NCBI GenBank assembly: GCA_903913355.1 | Contig: CAIWKU010000531.1 | Location: forward strand, 1-10,775 | Source of the DNA: an uncultured Bacteroidota bacterium | Lineage (GTDB): Bacteria > Bacteroidota > Bacteroidia > Chitinophagales > Chitinophagaceae | Direction: 5' to 3' | Length of the DNA stretch: 10,775 bases | Part shown: one piece after another, positions 1 through 6,907 of the stretch | Position numbering within the stretch: the first letter of the stretch is position 1 | How the letters are laid out: each line of letters begins with the position of its first letter | Made by a program: the position numbers and the translations under genes | Notes under the pieces: model-generated | What the model saw: only the letters and a program-made list of their open reading frames with translations | What the model was told of the DNA's origin: nothing | The model's database searches: none

Positions 1-250
1 CACAAGTGCCTTCCGGTAAATCCTGCGTAGGGTAGATGCCGGCGCCTCCCAATACAATACCCTTATTTTCTGCTACCAGGTAAAAGCTCCCTTCTGTTTG
101 AGAAAATAATTCAAAAAGATGGTCAGTAGATTCATCAAAATAAACCGTACCCGGCTTATTGGCACCAAATTCCTCTAAAGAACTTCGAATAATTGCGGCT
201 ATGGCCGCATTATCCCTGGGTTCAATTGGTCTTATCAGAATCTGATCCAT
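1..250 (-). CDS. GNAT family N-acetyltransferase, C-terminus cut by window edge
   Basis: This is the first 83 codons of a minus-strand gene that starts with ATG at 250 and runs off the left edge. The visible protein begins MDQILIRPIEPRDNAAIAAI, a typical first strand and helix of the GCN5-related acetyltransferase fold. It continues through FYLVAENKGIVLGGAGIYP (about residues 56-74), which fits the beta2-beta3 hairpin of that fold. The acetyl-CoA binding motif (Q/R-x-x-G-x-G/A) would lie just beyond the edge, so the family call rests on the N-terminal half only. GNAT proteins move an acetyl group from acetyl-CoA to an amine; the substrate cannot be told from sequence. The start lies 29 nt downstream of the pgi stop codon on the same strand, and AAAGGA four bases before the ATG could serve as a ribosome site, so co-transcription with pgi is likely. 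Confidence 0.75.
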   Translation of the reverse strand, partial: MDQILIRPIEPRDNAAIAAIIRSSLEEFGANKPGTVYFDESTDHLFELFSQTEGSFYLVAENKGIVLGGAGIYPTQDLPEGTC

Positions 251-279
251 ACAATCCTTTAAAGCACTAAAAATTAAAT

Positions 280-1938
280 CTATTTTTTTCGGAATTGCTT
301 AAATGCATTAATCAATCCATTGGTAGAAACATCATGAGAGCTAACAACAGCATCGTTTACCAATTCAGGTAAAATCTGGTTAGCCAGTTGTTTACCCAAT
401 TCTACTCCCCATTGATCAAAACTGAAGATATTCCAGATAACTCCCTGTACAAATATTTTATGTTCGTACATAGCAATCAGGCTACCCAATGAATAGGGTG
501 TAATTTCCTTTAACAGAATAGAGTTGGTGGGTTTATTGCCTTCAAATATCTTAAACGGAGCCAGTTTCTTGATCTCGTCTTCCTTCTTATCCACTTTCAT
601 CAGTTCCACTTTCACATCATTCTCAGATTTGCCATTCATCAATGCTTCTGTCTGGGCAAAGAAATTAGACAATAGTTTCACATGATGATCTCCGATCGGG
701 TTATGACTGATAGCAGGTGCGATAAAATCGCAGGGTATCAATAGCGTTCCCTGGTGTATCAATTGATAAAAAGCATGCTGTCCGTTTGTACCCGGTTCGC
801 CCCAGATAACCGGGTCGGTTGCATAGTTAACGGGATTGCCATTCCGGTCTGTGCTTTTTCCATTGCTTTCCATATTGGCCTGTTGTAAATAGGCCGAGAA
901 TCTGTGCATATATTGGTCATAGGGCAGAATGGCTTCACTCTGTGCACCAAAAAAATTGGTGTACCAGATTCCAATCAATGCCATCAATACCGGTATATTC
1001 TTATCAAATTTCTCTTTTCTGAAATGTTCATCAATGGCGCTGGCTCCTTTTAATAACATCTCAAAATGATCGTATCCGATGGTCAAGGCAATAGAAAGAC
1101 CAATCGCACTCCAAAGAGAATACCGACCACCCACCCAATCCCAAAACTCAAACATACTGGCCTTATCTATTCCGAATGCCGTAACTTCTTTTTCATTGGT
1201 GCTAAGTGCCACAAAATGTTTGGCAATATAGGCTTCATTACCGGCGGTTTCCAGAAACCAGGCCCTTGCCGTATGCGCATTGGTCATGGTTTCCTGTGTA
1301 GTAAATGTTTTGGAAGCTACCAGGAAAAGGGTTTCTTCCGGCCGCACTTTTTTCAGCACTTCACTAATATGCGATCCGTCTATATTACTTACAAAATAAG
1401 TTTCCAGACCTTTTCTCCAATAAGGTTTCAATGCTTCTGTTACCATAACCGGCCCCAGATCACTACCCCCAATTCCAATATTAACAATGAACCTGATTTT
1501 TTTACCAGAATAGCCCTTCCACTTGCCTGTATGCACTTTTTCTGTGAATTCTTTCATCTGGTTCAATACTTTCCGAACCCTTGGCATGATGTCTTTCCCC
1601 TCAACCAGAATCGGAGTATCTGAGAAATTTCTAAGGGCAGTATGTAATACAGATCTGTTTTCGGTTTCATTGATCTTGATACCGGCAAACATATCATGTA
1701 TAGCATCTTTCAGCTTACAGTCTTCAGCTAATTGCAATAATAGCTGTAGAGTTTTTTGATTGATAATGTTTTTTGAATAATCAAAAAGCATCTCTTCAAA
1801 AACAATTGAAAATTTCTGAAATCTCTCCGGATCGGCAGCAAACAGGTCACGCATTTGCCTGCGACTCATTTCTTCTTCGTGATGCTTTTTTAATAAAAAC
1901 CAGGCCTGTGTATTTGTAGGATTAATTCTAGGTAACAT
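280..1938 (-). CDS. pgi: Glucose-6-phosphate isomerase
   Basis: This 552-aa cytoplasmic enzyme interconverts glucose 6-phosphate and fructose 6-phosphate in glycolysis and gluconeogenesis. Its length fits the large (about 550 aa) E. coli/eukaryote type of PGI. Visible motifs are the sugar-phosphate loop IGIGGSDLGP (residues 154-163), the first PGI signature DWVGGRYSLWSAIG (267-280) and the second signature FDQWGVELGK (507-516). Residues matching the known catalytic set are present: Glu357 in MESNGKS, His388 in GTNGQHAF, and Lys516 at the end of the second signature. The ATG at 1938 is the only sensible start, since the N-terminus LPRINPTNTQAWFLLKKH aligns with the family start. It sits 66 nt after ltaE and 29 nt before the GNAT gene, all on the minus strand. 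No promoter box is obvious in the 66-nt gap. The gene is intact and the call is secure. Confidence 0.98.
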   Translation of the reverse strand: MLPRINPTNTQAWFLLKKHHEEEMSRRQMRDLFAADPERFQKFSIVFEEMLFDYSKNIINQKTLQLLLQLAEDCKLKDAIHDMFAGIKINETENRSVLHTALRNFSDTPILVEGKDIMPRVRKVLNQMKEFTEKVHTGKWKGYSGKKIRFIVNIGIGGSDLGPVMVTEALKPYWRKGLETYFVSNIDGSHISEVLKKVRPEETLFLVASKTFTTQETMTNAHTARAWFLETAGNEAYIAKHFVALSTNEKEVTAFGIDKASMFEFWDWVGGRYSLWSAIGLSIALTIGYDHFEMLLKGASAIDEHFRKEKFDKNIPVLMALIGIWYTNFFGAQSEAILPYDQYMHRFSAYLQQANMESNGKSTDRNGNPVNYATDPVIWGEPGTNGQHAFYQLIHQGTLLIPCDFIAPAISHNPIGDHHVKLLSNFFAQTEALMNGKSENDVKVELMKVDKKEDEIKKLAPFKIFEGNKPTNSILLKEITPYSLGSLIAMYEHKIFVQGVIWNIFSFDQWGVELGKQLANQILPELVNDAVVSSHDVSTNGLINAFKQFRKK

Positions 1939-2004
1939 ATCTGACTCTTCTTAAATCAATTGTTGATAATAACTTATTTCCAATTATTCAAACCTCCAGG
2001 TATT

Positions 2005-3018
2005 TTATAACCGATTAAACGCTTCGATGGTTCGATTTACCTGATCCGGACTGATATCCAAATGAACAACTACCCGAACCTGGGTGGGAGAGATGGCTAT
2101 CACAAATATACCCTGTTCCTTCAACTTAGCCGCTAAAGCCGGGGCGGTATACCTACCTTTCACTTCAAAAATGATGATATTGGTTTCTACAGGAAGTATG
2201 GTTCCAATAAAGTCTTTCTTTTCTAATACACTGGCAATCATTTGGGCATGTGCATGGTCTTCAGCCAAACGTTCAATATTATGTTCAAGTGCAAAAATGC
2301 CTGCGGCTGCGATAAAGCCGGCCTGTCTCATGCCACCACCAAATACTTTGCGAATACGTCGTGCCTTTTTAATAAAATCCTTTTTCCCGATTAATACACT
2401 TCCAACAGGCGCACCCAATCCCTTACTCAGGCAAACAGAAATGCTATCAAACGTTTCTCCATATTGAGCCGGGGTCTCATTTTTAGCAACAATGGCATTG
2501 AATAAGCGGGCTCCATCCAGGTGTAGCTTTAAATTATTTTGTGAACAAATCTCTTTAATTGATTGAATGTCAGCAAAATTATAACAACTACCCCCACCTC
2601 GGTTTGCGGTGTTTTCAAGAGAAACCAGGGTTGTGATGGGTTTATGAACATCATCCGGGTTAATGGATTCTTTGACCTGATCGGCAGTTATACGACCTCG
2701 ATTACCTTCAATTAATCGGACAGAAGCCCCTGAATTAAAAGCAATTCCTCCCCCTTCATATTGATAAATATGGGATAATTTATCACAAATCAACTCATCT
2801 CCGGGTTGGGTATGACATTTAATGGCAATCTGGTTGGTCATGGTGCCACTGGGACAAAACAAAGCAGCTTCCATCCCAAAAAGCTCGGCAGATAAGGCTT
2901 CCAGCTTGTTAACGGATGGGTCTTCACCAAAAACATCATCCCCAATTGGGGCATTTCTCATTGCCTCCAGCATGGCCGGGGTTGGTCGGGTAACGGTATC
3001 GGAACGGAAATCGATCAT
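2005..3018 (-). CDS. ltaE: Low-specificity L-threonine aldolase (PLP enzyme)
   Basis: This 337-aa cytoplasmic PLP enzyme of the beta-eliminating lyase/threonine aldolase family splits L-threonine or L-allo-threonine into glycine and acetaldehyde. The N-terminus MIDFRSDTVTRPTPAMLEAM is the hallmark family start. Other landmarks are GDDVFGEDPSVNKLE (26-40), the stacking/catalytic His83 in DKLSHIYQYEGG, and SLENTANRGGG (133-143). HLDGAR (166-171) provides the PLP-ring Asp168 and Arg171. Lys199 in CLSKGLGAPVG is the PLP Schiff-base lysine. His125 probably corresponds to E. coli LtaE His126, a residue linked to low stereospecificity. Length and motifs are complete. The gene is divergent from rpoD and probably heads a minus-strand unit with pgi and the acetyltransferase. 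A TAnnTTTG-like box lies only 7 nt upstream of its ATG, so its mRNA leader may be a few bases long. The exact stereopreference is inference. Confidence 0.95.
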   Translation of the reverse strand: MIDFRSDTVTRPTPAMLEAMRNAPIGDDVFGEDPSVNKLEALSAELFGMEAALFCPSGTMTNQIAIKCHTQPGDELICDKLSHIYQYEGGGIAFNSGASVRLIEGNRGRITADQVKESINPDDVHKPITTLVSLENTANRGGGSCYNFADIQSIKEICSQNNLKLHLDGARLFNAIVAKNETPAQYGETFDSISVCLSKGLGAPVGSVLIGKKDFIKKARRIRKVFGGGMRQAGFIAAAGIFALEHNIERLAEDHAHAQMIASVLEKKDFIGTILPVETNIIIFEVKGRYTAPALAAKLKEQGIFVIAISPTQVRVVVHLDISPDQVNRTIEAFNRL

Positions 3019-3025
3019 AAGTTTG

Positions 3026-3033
3026 CGAAGATA
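3026..3033 (-). promoter_or_regulatory. Putative -7 box for ltaE
   Basis: On the minus strand this reads TATCTTCG, one base off the Bacteroidota -7 consensus TAnnTTTG, and is followed by GC as these boxes often are. It ends 7 nt before the ltaE ATG, which would give a nearly leaderless transcript. I see no convincing TTTG -33 element at the right distance, so this is a weak-to-moderate call. Confidence 0.4.
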
Positions 3034-3162
3034 AATGGAAACCGAAGTCTGAACCCAGGTATTCTATTAAATTTTTATTCAGATTATGAGGTAAAACCTG
3101 CGTTTTTTTGCCCATTTTCATAAGTTTTTCCACAAAAACTGGCATAATCCGATGTTGCAACG

Positions 3163-3170
3163 TACTTTTG
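3163..3170 (+). promoter_or_regulatory. Putative -7 box for rpoD
   Basis: TACTTTTG is an exact match to the Bacteroidota -7 consensus TAnnTTTG and faces rpoD, 104 nt before its ATG. It implies a leader of roughly 100 nt. The leader is A-rich before the start (AACAAGTAATAAGAAATC) with no Shine-Dalgarno sequence, which is usual in this phylum. No clear TTTG is seen 17-23 nt upstream. The rest of the 256-nt ltaE-rpoD gap (3019-3274) holds T-rich stretches but no other feature I can support. Confidence 0.5.
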
Positions 3171-3274
3171 CAGGCTTCCAAACGAACGATTCGGAAAATT
3201 AACGTATCCCTTACAGCGTTTATAAAACAAAAGGGGTCTTTCTATCGTTTATCAAAAACAAGTAATAAGAAATC

Positions 3275-4132
3275 ATGAGGCAGCTCAAAATCGCAACACA
3301 GATCACCAACCGTGATTCCCAGGCCGTTGAAAAGTATCTCCAGGAAATTTCGAAAATTCCAATGATCACCCCAGAAGAGGAAACGACGCTGGCCCAAAGA
3401 ATTAAGATGGGCGATCAGAGAGCGCTCGACAAACTGGTACAGGCCAACTTACGTTTTGTGGTTTCTGTAGCTAAGCAATACCAGCACCAGGGGCTATCAC
3501 TCAGTGATCTGATTAATGAAGGGAACCTGGGTTTGATCAAAGCCGCTCAGCGTTTTGACGAAACCAAAGGTTTTAAATTCATTTCCTATGCGGTTTGGTG
3601 GATCCGTCAGTCAATCTTACAGGCTTTGGCAGAACAGGGAAGACTGGTTCGTTTACCACAAAATAAAATCGGTACCTACAATAAGGCCAATAAAGCCTAT
3701 ATGGCTTTTGAACAGGAACATGAGCGTGAACCTTCTACGGAAGAACTGGCTGAGATCCTGGAGATGAGCGAGACTGAAATCAATAATATTTTCCAAAGTA
3801 ATACCCGTCACACTTCTCTTGACGCTCCTGTTCATGAAGCGGAAGATGTAGCCATGGGTGATTTGTTGGAAGGTAGTGATGATACCGATGAAGATGTGAT
3901 GAAAGATTCGCTCCGCGAAGAAATCCGCAGGGTACTGAAATCATTAAGTCCACGTGAAGCTGAAATCGTAAACGCCTATTTTGGCCTGGATGGTGAAAAT
4001 GGTGTAACGATTGAGCAGATTGGTATGAAATACGATCTGACCAAAGAACGTATTCGTCAGATCAAAGAAAGAGCTATCAAACGTTTACAGAAAGCACGTT
4101 ATAGCAATGCATTAAAAGCCTATTTGGGATAA
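3275..4132 (+). CDS. rpoD: Primary RNA polymerase sigma factor (sigma-70/SigA)
   Basis: This 285-aa housekeeping sigma factor directs RNA polymerase to promoters. The start MRQLKIATQITNRDSQAVEK is the characteristic start of the short Bacteroidota primary sigma, which lacks region 1.1 and the long non-conserved insert of E. coli RpoD. Region 1.2 covers about residues 15-45. Region 2 covers about 48-118, with QANLRFVVSVAKQYQ, LSDLINEGNLGLIKAAQRFD and the -10-recognition segment FISYAVWWIRQSI. Region 3 covers about 119-200, and region 4 about 212-275. The region 4 helix-turn-helix is VTIEQIGMKYDLTKERIRQI (244-263), followed by KERAIKRLQ. The protein is complete. It is transcribed alone: the upstream gene diverges and a strong terminator follows 24 nt after the stop. 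It presumably recognises the TAnnTTTG boxes listed here, which is established for Bacteroidota sigma-ABfr but inferred for this strain. Confidence 0.98.
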   Translation: MRQLKIATQITNRDSQAVEKYLQEISKIPMITPEEETTLAQRIKMGDQRALDKLVQANLRFVVSVAKQYQHQGLSLSDLINEGNLGLIKAAQRFDETKGFKFISYAVWWIRQSILQALAEQGRLVRLPQNKIGTYNKANKAYMAFEQEHEREPSTEELAEILEMSETEINNIFQSNTRHTSLDAPVHEAEDVAMGDLLEGSDDTDEDVMKDSLREEIRRVLKSLSPREAEIVNAYFGLDGENGVTIEQIGMKYDLTKERIRQIKERAIKRLQKARYSNALKAYLG

Positions 4133-4155
4133 TACCAGGGTAAACTGATATAAAG

Positions 4156-4190
4156 GAAACCCTTCTGATATTACAGGAGGGTTTCTTTTT
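4156..4190 (+). terminator. Rho-independent terminator after rpoD
   Basis: GAAACCCTTCTG (4156-4167) pairs with CAGGAGGGTTTC (4174-4185), a 12-bp stem with a single G-T wobble. The loop is 6 nt (ATATTA), and TTTTT (4186-4190) follows at once. It lies 24 nt after the rpoD stop and is textbook in form. The remaining 176 nt up to trxB show no gene. Confidence 0.92.
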
Positions 4191-4336
4191 AGTATACAAG
4201 CCAAAAAAAATGGTTAATCTTATCTGGAATGGGATTCATTCATGATTCACAAATACCTTTACCAATAGAATCCTGATTATCCCCAAATAAACCTGCTTTG
4301 TGAAAAAACAGGGGGGTATTAACTGAAAGGGAGTGA

Positions 4337-4344
4337 TATTTTTG
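4337..4344 (+). promoter_or_regulatory. Putative -7 box for trxB
   Basis: TATTTTTG matches TAnnTTTG exactly and ends 22 nt before the trxB ATG, a normal leader length for the phylum. No TTTG lies 17-23 nt upstream; the nearest (4297-4300) is too far. T-rich sequence makes chance matches likely, so confidence is modest. Confidence 0.4.
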
Positions 4345-4366
4345 TTCGTCTAAATTAATAAAGCGT

Positions 4367-5314
4367 ATGGCAACTGAGGCTATAGAAAAAGTACATGTCT
4401 TAATCATTGGTTCGGGTCCAGCAGGATACACTGCTGCCATTTATGCCGCAAGGGCTAATATGAAACCGGTATTATACCAGGGTATTCAACCAGGTGGACA
4501 GTTAACAATAACTACTGAAGTGGAAAACTATCCAGGTTATCCCGAAGGAATACAAGGTCCTGAAATGATGGTTCATTTTGAGAAACAGGCAGCCAGAATG
4601 GGAGCGGATATCCGTTACGGCATTGCCACAAAAGTAGATTTCAGCAAGCAGCCATTTATAGTATGGATTGATGAAGAAAAAATCATAGAAGCCGATGCTG
4701 TTATCATTTCTACCGGGGCATCAGCTAAATGGTTGGGTTTACCGAGCGAAGAAAGATTGAATGGATATGGTGTTAGTGCCTGCGCAGTCTGTGACGGGTT
4801 TTTCTTTAGAGGGAAAGAAGTAGCGATAGTAGGAGCAGGAGATACTGCCGCTGAAGAAGCTATGTATCTTTCTAAACTCTGTACTACTGTGCATATGCTG
4901 GTTCGAAGAGATAAAATGCGCGCAAGTAAGGTAATGCAGGACAGGGTGCTGAATACGCCCAATATCAAAGTATATTGGAACTCAGACACAGACGAAATAC
5001 TGGGTGATAAAAAAGTAGAAGCCGTTAGAATCAAAAATAACCAGACACAGGAAACTCAGGATGTACCCGTAAGCGCATTTTTTGTAGCCATTGGTCACCA
5101 ACCCAACAGCGATATCTTCAAAGAATGGATTACCATGGATGAAACGGGTTATATACAAACCATACCCGGCACATCAAAAACCAATGTTGAGGGTGTTTTT
5201 GCCGCTGGTGATGTTCAGGATAAAAACTACCGCCAGGCTGTAACCGCAGCAGGCAGTGGTTGTATGGCTGCGCTTGATGCAGAAAGGTATCTAAGTGCGA
5301 AAGGAACCATTTAA
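4367..5314 (+). CDS. trxB: Thioredoxin-disulfide reductase (NADPH, FAD)
   Basis: This 315-aa cytoplasmic flavoprotein uses NADPH to reduce oxidised thioredoxin, supplying electrons for ribonucleotide reductase and thiol repair. The FAD-binding Rossmann motif is IGSGPAGYTAAIYAARA (14-30), and PGGQLTITTEVENYPGYP (42-59) is a highly conserved FAD contact. The redox-active disulfide is CAVC at 139-142, inside the NADPH domain as in bacterial low-molecular-weight TrxB. NADPH contacts are VGAGDTAAEEA (155-165) and the phosphate-binding VRRDKMRAS (179-187). The closing FAD motif is GVFAAGDV (276-283), followed by RQAVTAAGSGCMAALDAERY. The length is normal. It has its own likely promoter after the rpoD terminator. 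A 119-nt repeat-bearing gap separates it from folB, so linkage to the downstream cluster is uncertain. Confidence 0.98.
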   Translation: MATEAIEKVHVLIIGSGPAGYTAAIYAARANMKPVLYQGIQPGGQLTITTEVENYPGYPEGIQGPEMMVHFEKQAARMGADIRYGIATKVDFSKQPFIVWIDEEKIIEADAVIISTGASAKWLGLPSEERLNGYGVSACAVCDGFFFRGKEVAIVGAGDTAAEEAMYLSKLCTTVHMLVRRDKMRASKVMQDRVLNTPNIKVYWNSDTDEILGDKKVEAVRIKNNQTQETQDVPVSAFFVAIGHQPNSDIFKEWITMDETGYIQTIPGTSKTNVEGVFAAGDVQDKNYRQAVTAAGSGCMAALDAERYLSAKGTI

Positions 5315-5333
5315 TTAAGAGGTTAACGAGGAC

Positions 5334-5421
5334 GCATTACGGGTTACTCGTTGCGCGTTACGGATTGACAATATATTTTCTCACAATTAACGCGAAACAC
5401 ACAGCACGCAACGCGAAATCC
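5334..5421. repeat. Inverted arrays of degenerate 7-mers between trxB and folB
   Basis: Five consecutive 7-mers read GCATTAC, GGGTTAC, TCGTTGC, GCGTTAC, GGATTGA (5334-5368), consensus GCGTTAC. After an 18-nt AT-rich spacer, five 7-mers in the opposite sense read TTAACGC, GAAACAC, ACAGCAC, GCAACGC, GAAATCC (5387-5421), consensus GNAACRC, the complement of the first set. The transcript could fold as an imperfect stem-loop. Bases just upstream (AGGTTAA at 5320-5326) may be another eroded unit. No mobile-element gene or target-site duplication is visible. The reading frame that runs through the right arm into folB is probably not translated. Confidence 0.6.
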
Positions 5422-5433
5422 ATCCCCATCCCC

Positions 5434-5796
5434 ATGCTTTCCATTCATCTCAATAATATTATCCTTTTTGCTCATCATGGCATTTATGAGGAAGAAAAAT
5501 TACTTGGAAATCAGTTTGAATTGAATATTACCATTCGGCATTCTCCGGAAAAAATACCTGTAAAACATTTATCAGATTCCATAGATTATGTTTCTGTATA
5601 TGAACTGGTAAAAAAAAGAATGGCGATCGCAACCCCTTTACTGGAAACAGTTGTTACCGAAATAGCAGTGGAAATATTACAAAGATTCGCCCTTGCTGAG
5701 CAGGTTTCTATTTCCATCAGGAAAATGTATCCACCCATCACGGGAATGATTGGGAGTGTAGGTATTAGTTTTGAACTCAATCGAAAAAAACTATAA
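5434..5796 (+). CDS. folB: Dihydroneopterin aldolase
   Basis: This 120-aa cytoplasmic enzyme of folate synthesis converts 7,8-dihydroneopterin to 6-hydroxymethyl-7,8-dihydropterin and glycolaldehyde. The ATG at 5434 is chosen over one at 5365 because MLSIHLNNIILFAHHGIYEE begins exactly where family members begin, and the upstream codons translate repeat DNA. Visible motifs are AHHGIYEEEK (13-22), with the conserved active-site Glu at 20 or 21, and DSIDYVSVYE (48-57). LLETVVTEIA (69-78) carries the pterin-binding Glu71. RKMYPPITG (96-104) supplies the catalytic Lys97. Length is typical for this tunnel-fold family, which forms homo-octamers. It is the first gene of a tight cluster with the TPR protein (12-nt gap) and the acyl-CoA-binding protein; no functional link to those is evident. 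The (CCCCAT) tandem just before the ATG offers no ribosome site. Confidence 0.94.
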   Translation: MLSIHLNNIILFAHHGIYEEEKLLGNQFELNITIRHSPEKIPVKHLSDSIDYVSVYELVKKRMAIATPLLETVVTEIAVEILQRFALAEQVSISIRKMYPPITGMIGSVGISFELNRKKL

Positions 5797-5808
5797 TATA
5801 ATCTGGCT

Positions 5809-6564
5809 ATGAAAAGATTATTTGCTGTATTGTTATCTGCACTCACTATAACCGTCGTTTATTCGCAGGATATCAGCGGTCTGTTAAAGGAGGCGGATAG
5901 TTTTGAGAAACAACAAAAAGAACCCGAAGCGATTGATAAATACAAACAGGTATTGGTTTCAGATCCTGTTCAACTAAAAGCCCTGGTTAAATTGGCCGAA
6001 TTGAATGTGATACTCGGGAATATACAGACAGAGAAAAACAATAAACGACTCTATTTTGAAACCGCGCTATCATTTGCAAAAAGAGCTTTGGATGCCGATA
6101 ATAATAATGCGGATGCGAATTATGTAATGGCAATGAGTGCGGGCAAGATGACGGATGTAGAAACGGATAACCGTAAAATTGTGGCTTATGTAAAAGATGT
6201 GAAAACCTATGCTGAAAAAGCATTGGCTATTAACCCCAATCATGGAAAAGCCAATTATGTATTGGGAAAATGGCATTATGAAATGACGAATTTATCCGGG
6301 ATCAAAAAAATTGCTGTGAAACTTTTTTATGGAGGTTTGCCCGATGGAAATATTGAGTCGGCGATTCAGTACATGGAAAAATGCAAAACACTGGAACCCT
6401 ATTGTGTACCCAATTTTCTTGACCTGGGTAAAGCGTATAAAGACAACCACCAACCCACACAGGCTATTGAAACTTTAAAAAGACTGGTTAGATTACCTAC
6501 CCGAACTTCAGAAGACCCTATATTAAAAGCAGAAGGCAATAAATTATTAGAATCACTACAATAA
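5809..6564 (+). CDS. Secreted TPR protein resembling the RMDN/PTPIP51 (FAM82) family
   Basis: This 251-aa protein has an N-terminal Sec signal peptide, MKRLFAVLLSALTITVVYS, with likely cleavage before Gln20. It is therefore predicted to be periplasmic. The remainder is helical tetratricopeptide-like sequence. Recognisable helix pairs lie at about 35-70 (PEAIDKYKQVL, ALVKLAELNV), 82-115 (YFETALSFAKRALDAD, ANYVMAMSAGK), 125-160 (VKTYAEKALAINPNHGKANY) and 182-226 (ESAIQYMEKCKTLEP, LDLGKAYKDN). The stretch YVLGKWHYEMTNLSGIKKIA, then LFYGGLP, then LGKAY, then RLPTRTSED matches from memory the pattern of the TPR domain in animal regulator-of-microtubule-dynamics proteins, including PTPIP51. Residue order and spacing agree along most of the length. 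Function in bacteria is unknown to me. It lies 12 nt after folB and 5 nt before the acyl-CoA-binding gene, so co-transcription is likely. Confidence 0.85.
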   Translation: MKRLFAVLLSALTITVVYSQDISGLLKEADSFEKQQKEPEAIDKYKQVLVSDPVQLKALVKLAELNVILGNIQTEKNNKRLYFETALSFAKRALDADNNNADANYVMAMSAGKMTDVETDNRKIVAYVKDVKTYAEKALAINPNHGKANYVLGKWHYEMTNLSGIKKIAVKLFYGGLPDGNIESAIQYMEKCKTLEPYCVPNFLDLGKAYKDNHQPTQAIETLKRLVRLPTRTSEDPILKAEGNKLLESLQ

Positions 6565-6569
6565 ATTAT

Positions 6570-6830
6570 ATGGAATTAATACAACAATTTGAAGAAGCCG
6601 TTGCCAATAGTAAAACCTTATCAGAAAAACCTGATAATGAAACCCTCTTAAAACTATACTCTTTATTCAAACAGGCAACAGAAGGAGATAATACAGGTGA
6701 CGCACCAGCCAATGCATTTGATTTTGTCGCAAAATTCAAACATGAAGCATGGGCAAAACTTACCGGAACTTCGAAAGAATCCGCGATGCAAGAGTATGTG
6801 GATTTGGTGAAAAGGCTAAAAGGAAATTAG
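6570..6830 (+). CDS. Acyl-CoA-binding protein (ACBP)
   Basis: This 86-aa cytoplasmic four-helix protein should bind long-chain acyl-CoA esters, buffering and carrying them. Nearly the whole length matches the ACBP family. The signature LYSLFKQATEGDNTG (29-43) is followed by FDFVAKFKHEAWAKLTGTSK (50-69) and ESAMQEYVDLVKRL (70-83). Ligand-binding positions known from bovine ACBP appear conserved: Tyr30 (bovine Tyr28), Lys34 (Lys32), Lys57 (Lys54) and Tyr76 (Tyr73). His58 appears to stand where bovine ACBP has Trp55. ACBPs are ubiquitous in eukaryotes and patchy in bacteria. The ATG is 5 nt after the TPR gene stop, implying one message. Its stop codon lies within a hairpin that may end the transcript. 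Confidence 0.95.
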   Translation: MELIQQFEEAVANSKTLSEKPDNETLLKLYSLFKQATEGDNTGDAPANAFDFVAKFKHEAWAKLTGTSKESAMQEYVDLVKRLKGN

Positions 6831-6865
6831 TAGTAAGCAGAGAAAAGATTCCGCTTACTAATAAT
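6826..6865. terminator. Long hairpin at the convergent gene junction, possible terminator
   Basis: TAGTAAGC (6831-6838) and GCTTACTA (6853-6860) form a perfect 8-bp stem around a 14-nt loop. Past one mismatch, ATTA and TAAT add four more pairs, giving 12 of 13 positions paired. The stem includes the stop codon of the acyl-CoA-binding gene. It lies between convergent genes, where a bidirectional terminator would be expected, but no clean T-tract follows on the plus strand and only a broken T-rich stretch follows on the minus strand. A role in 3'-end protection is an alternative. Confidence 0.45.
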
Positions 6866-6907
6866 CGGATATCTTGAATTGTATCTGTAAAATGACATAG
6901 CATTTTG

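Noticed and set aside
1066..1623. Long open frame of 185 codons on the plus strand inside pgi
   Set aside because: It is antisense to a fully conserved pgi gene, its translation has no recognisable domain and is rich in His, Phe and Cys as expected of a reverse-frame shadow.
3140..3160. TGGCA followed by TTGCA upstream of rpoD, resembling a sigma-54 promoter
   Set aside because: The GG and GC dinucleotides are 14 nt apart instead of 10, so it cannot be a -24/-12 element; the TAnnTTTG box just after it fits better.
2936..3181. 81-codon minus-strand frame crossing the ltaE start and the rpoD upstream region
   Set aside because: It overlaps the start of ltaE in another frame and the translation resembles nothing; the region is better explained as divergent promoters.
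4201..4336. Region between the rpoD terminator and trxB, with CCTG/CAGG and a G6 run, considered as a riboswitch or small RNA
   Set aside because: Pairing is limited to four bases with bulges, no known riboswitch core is recognisable, and the possible trxB promoter lies downstream of it.
5365..5433. Longer N-terminus for folB starting at 5365
   Set aside because: The added 23 codons translate through the right arm of the heptamer repeat and have no counterpart in the family, while the ATG at 5434 gives the standard 120-aa protein.
5420..5436. Short CCCCAT tandem immediately before and including the folB start codon
   Set aside because: Only about two and a half copies; too short to call a phase-variable repeat, and 6-nt steps would not change the frame.
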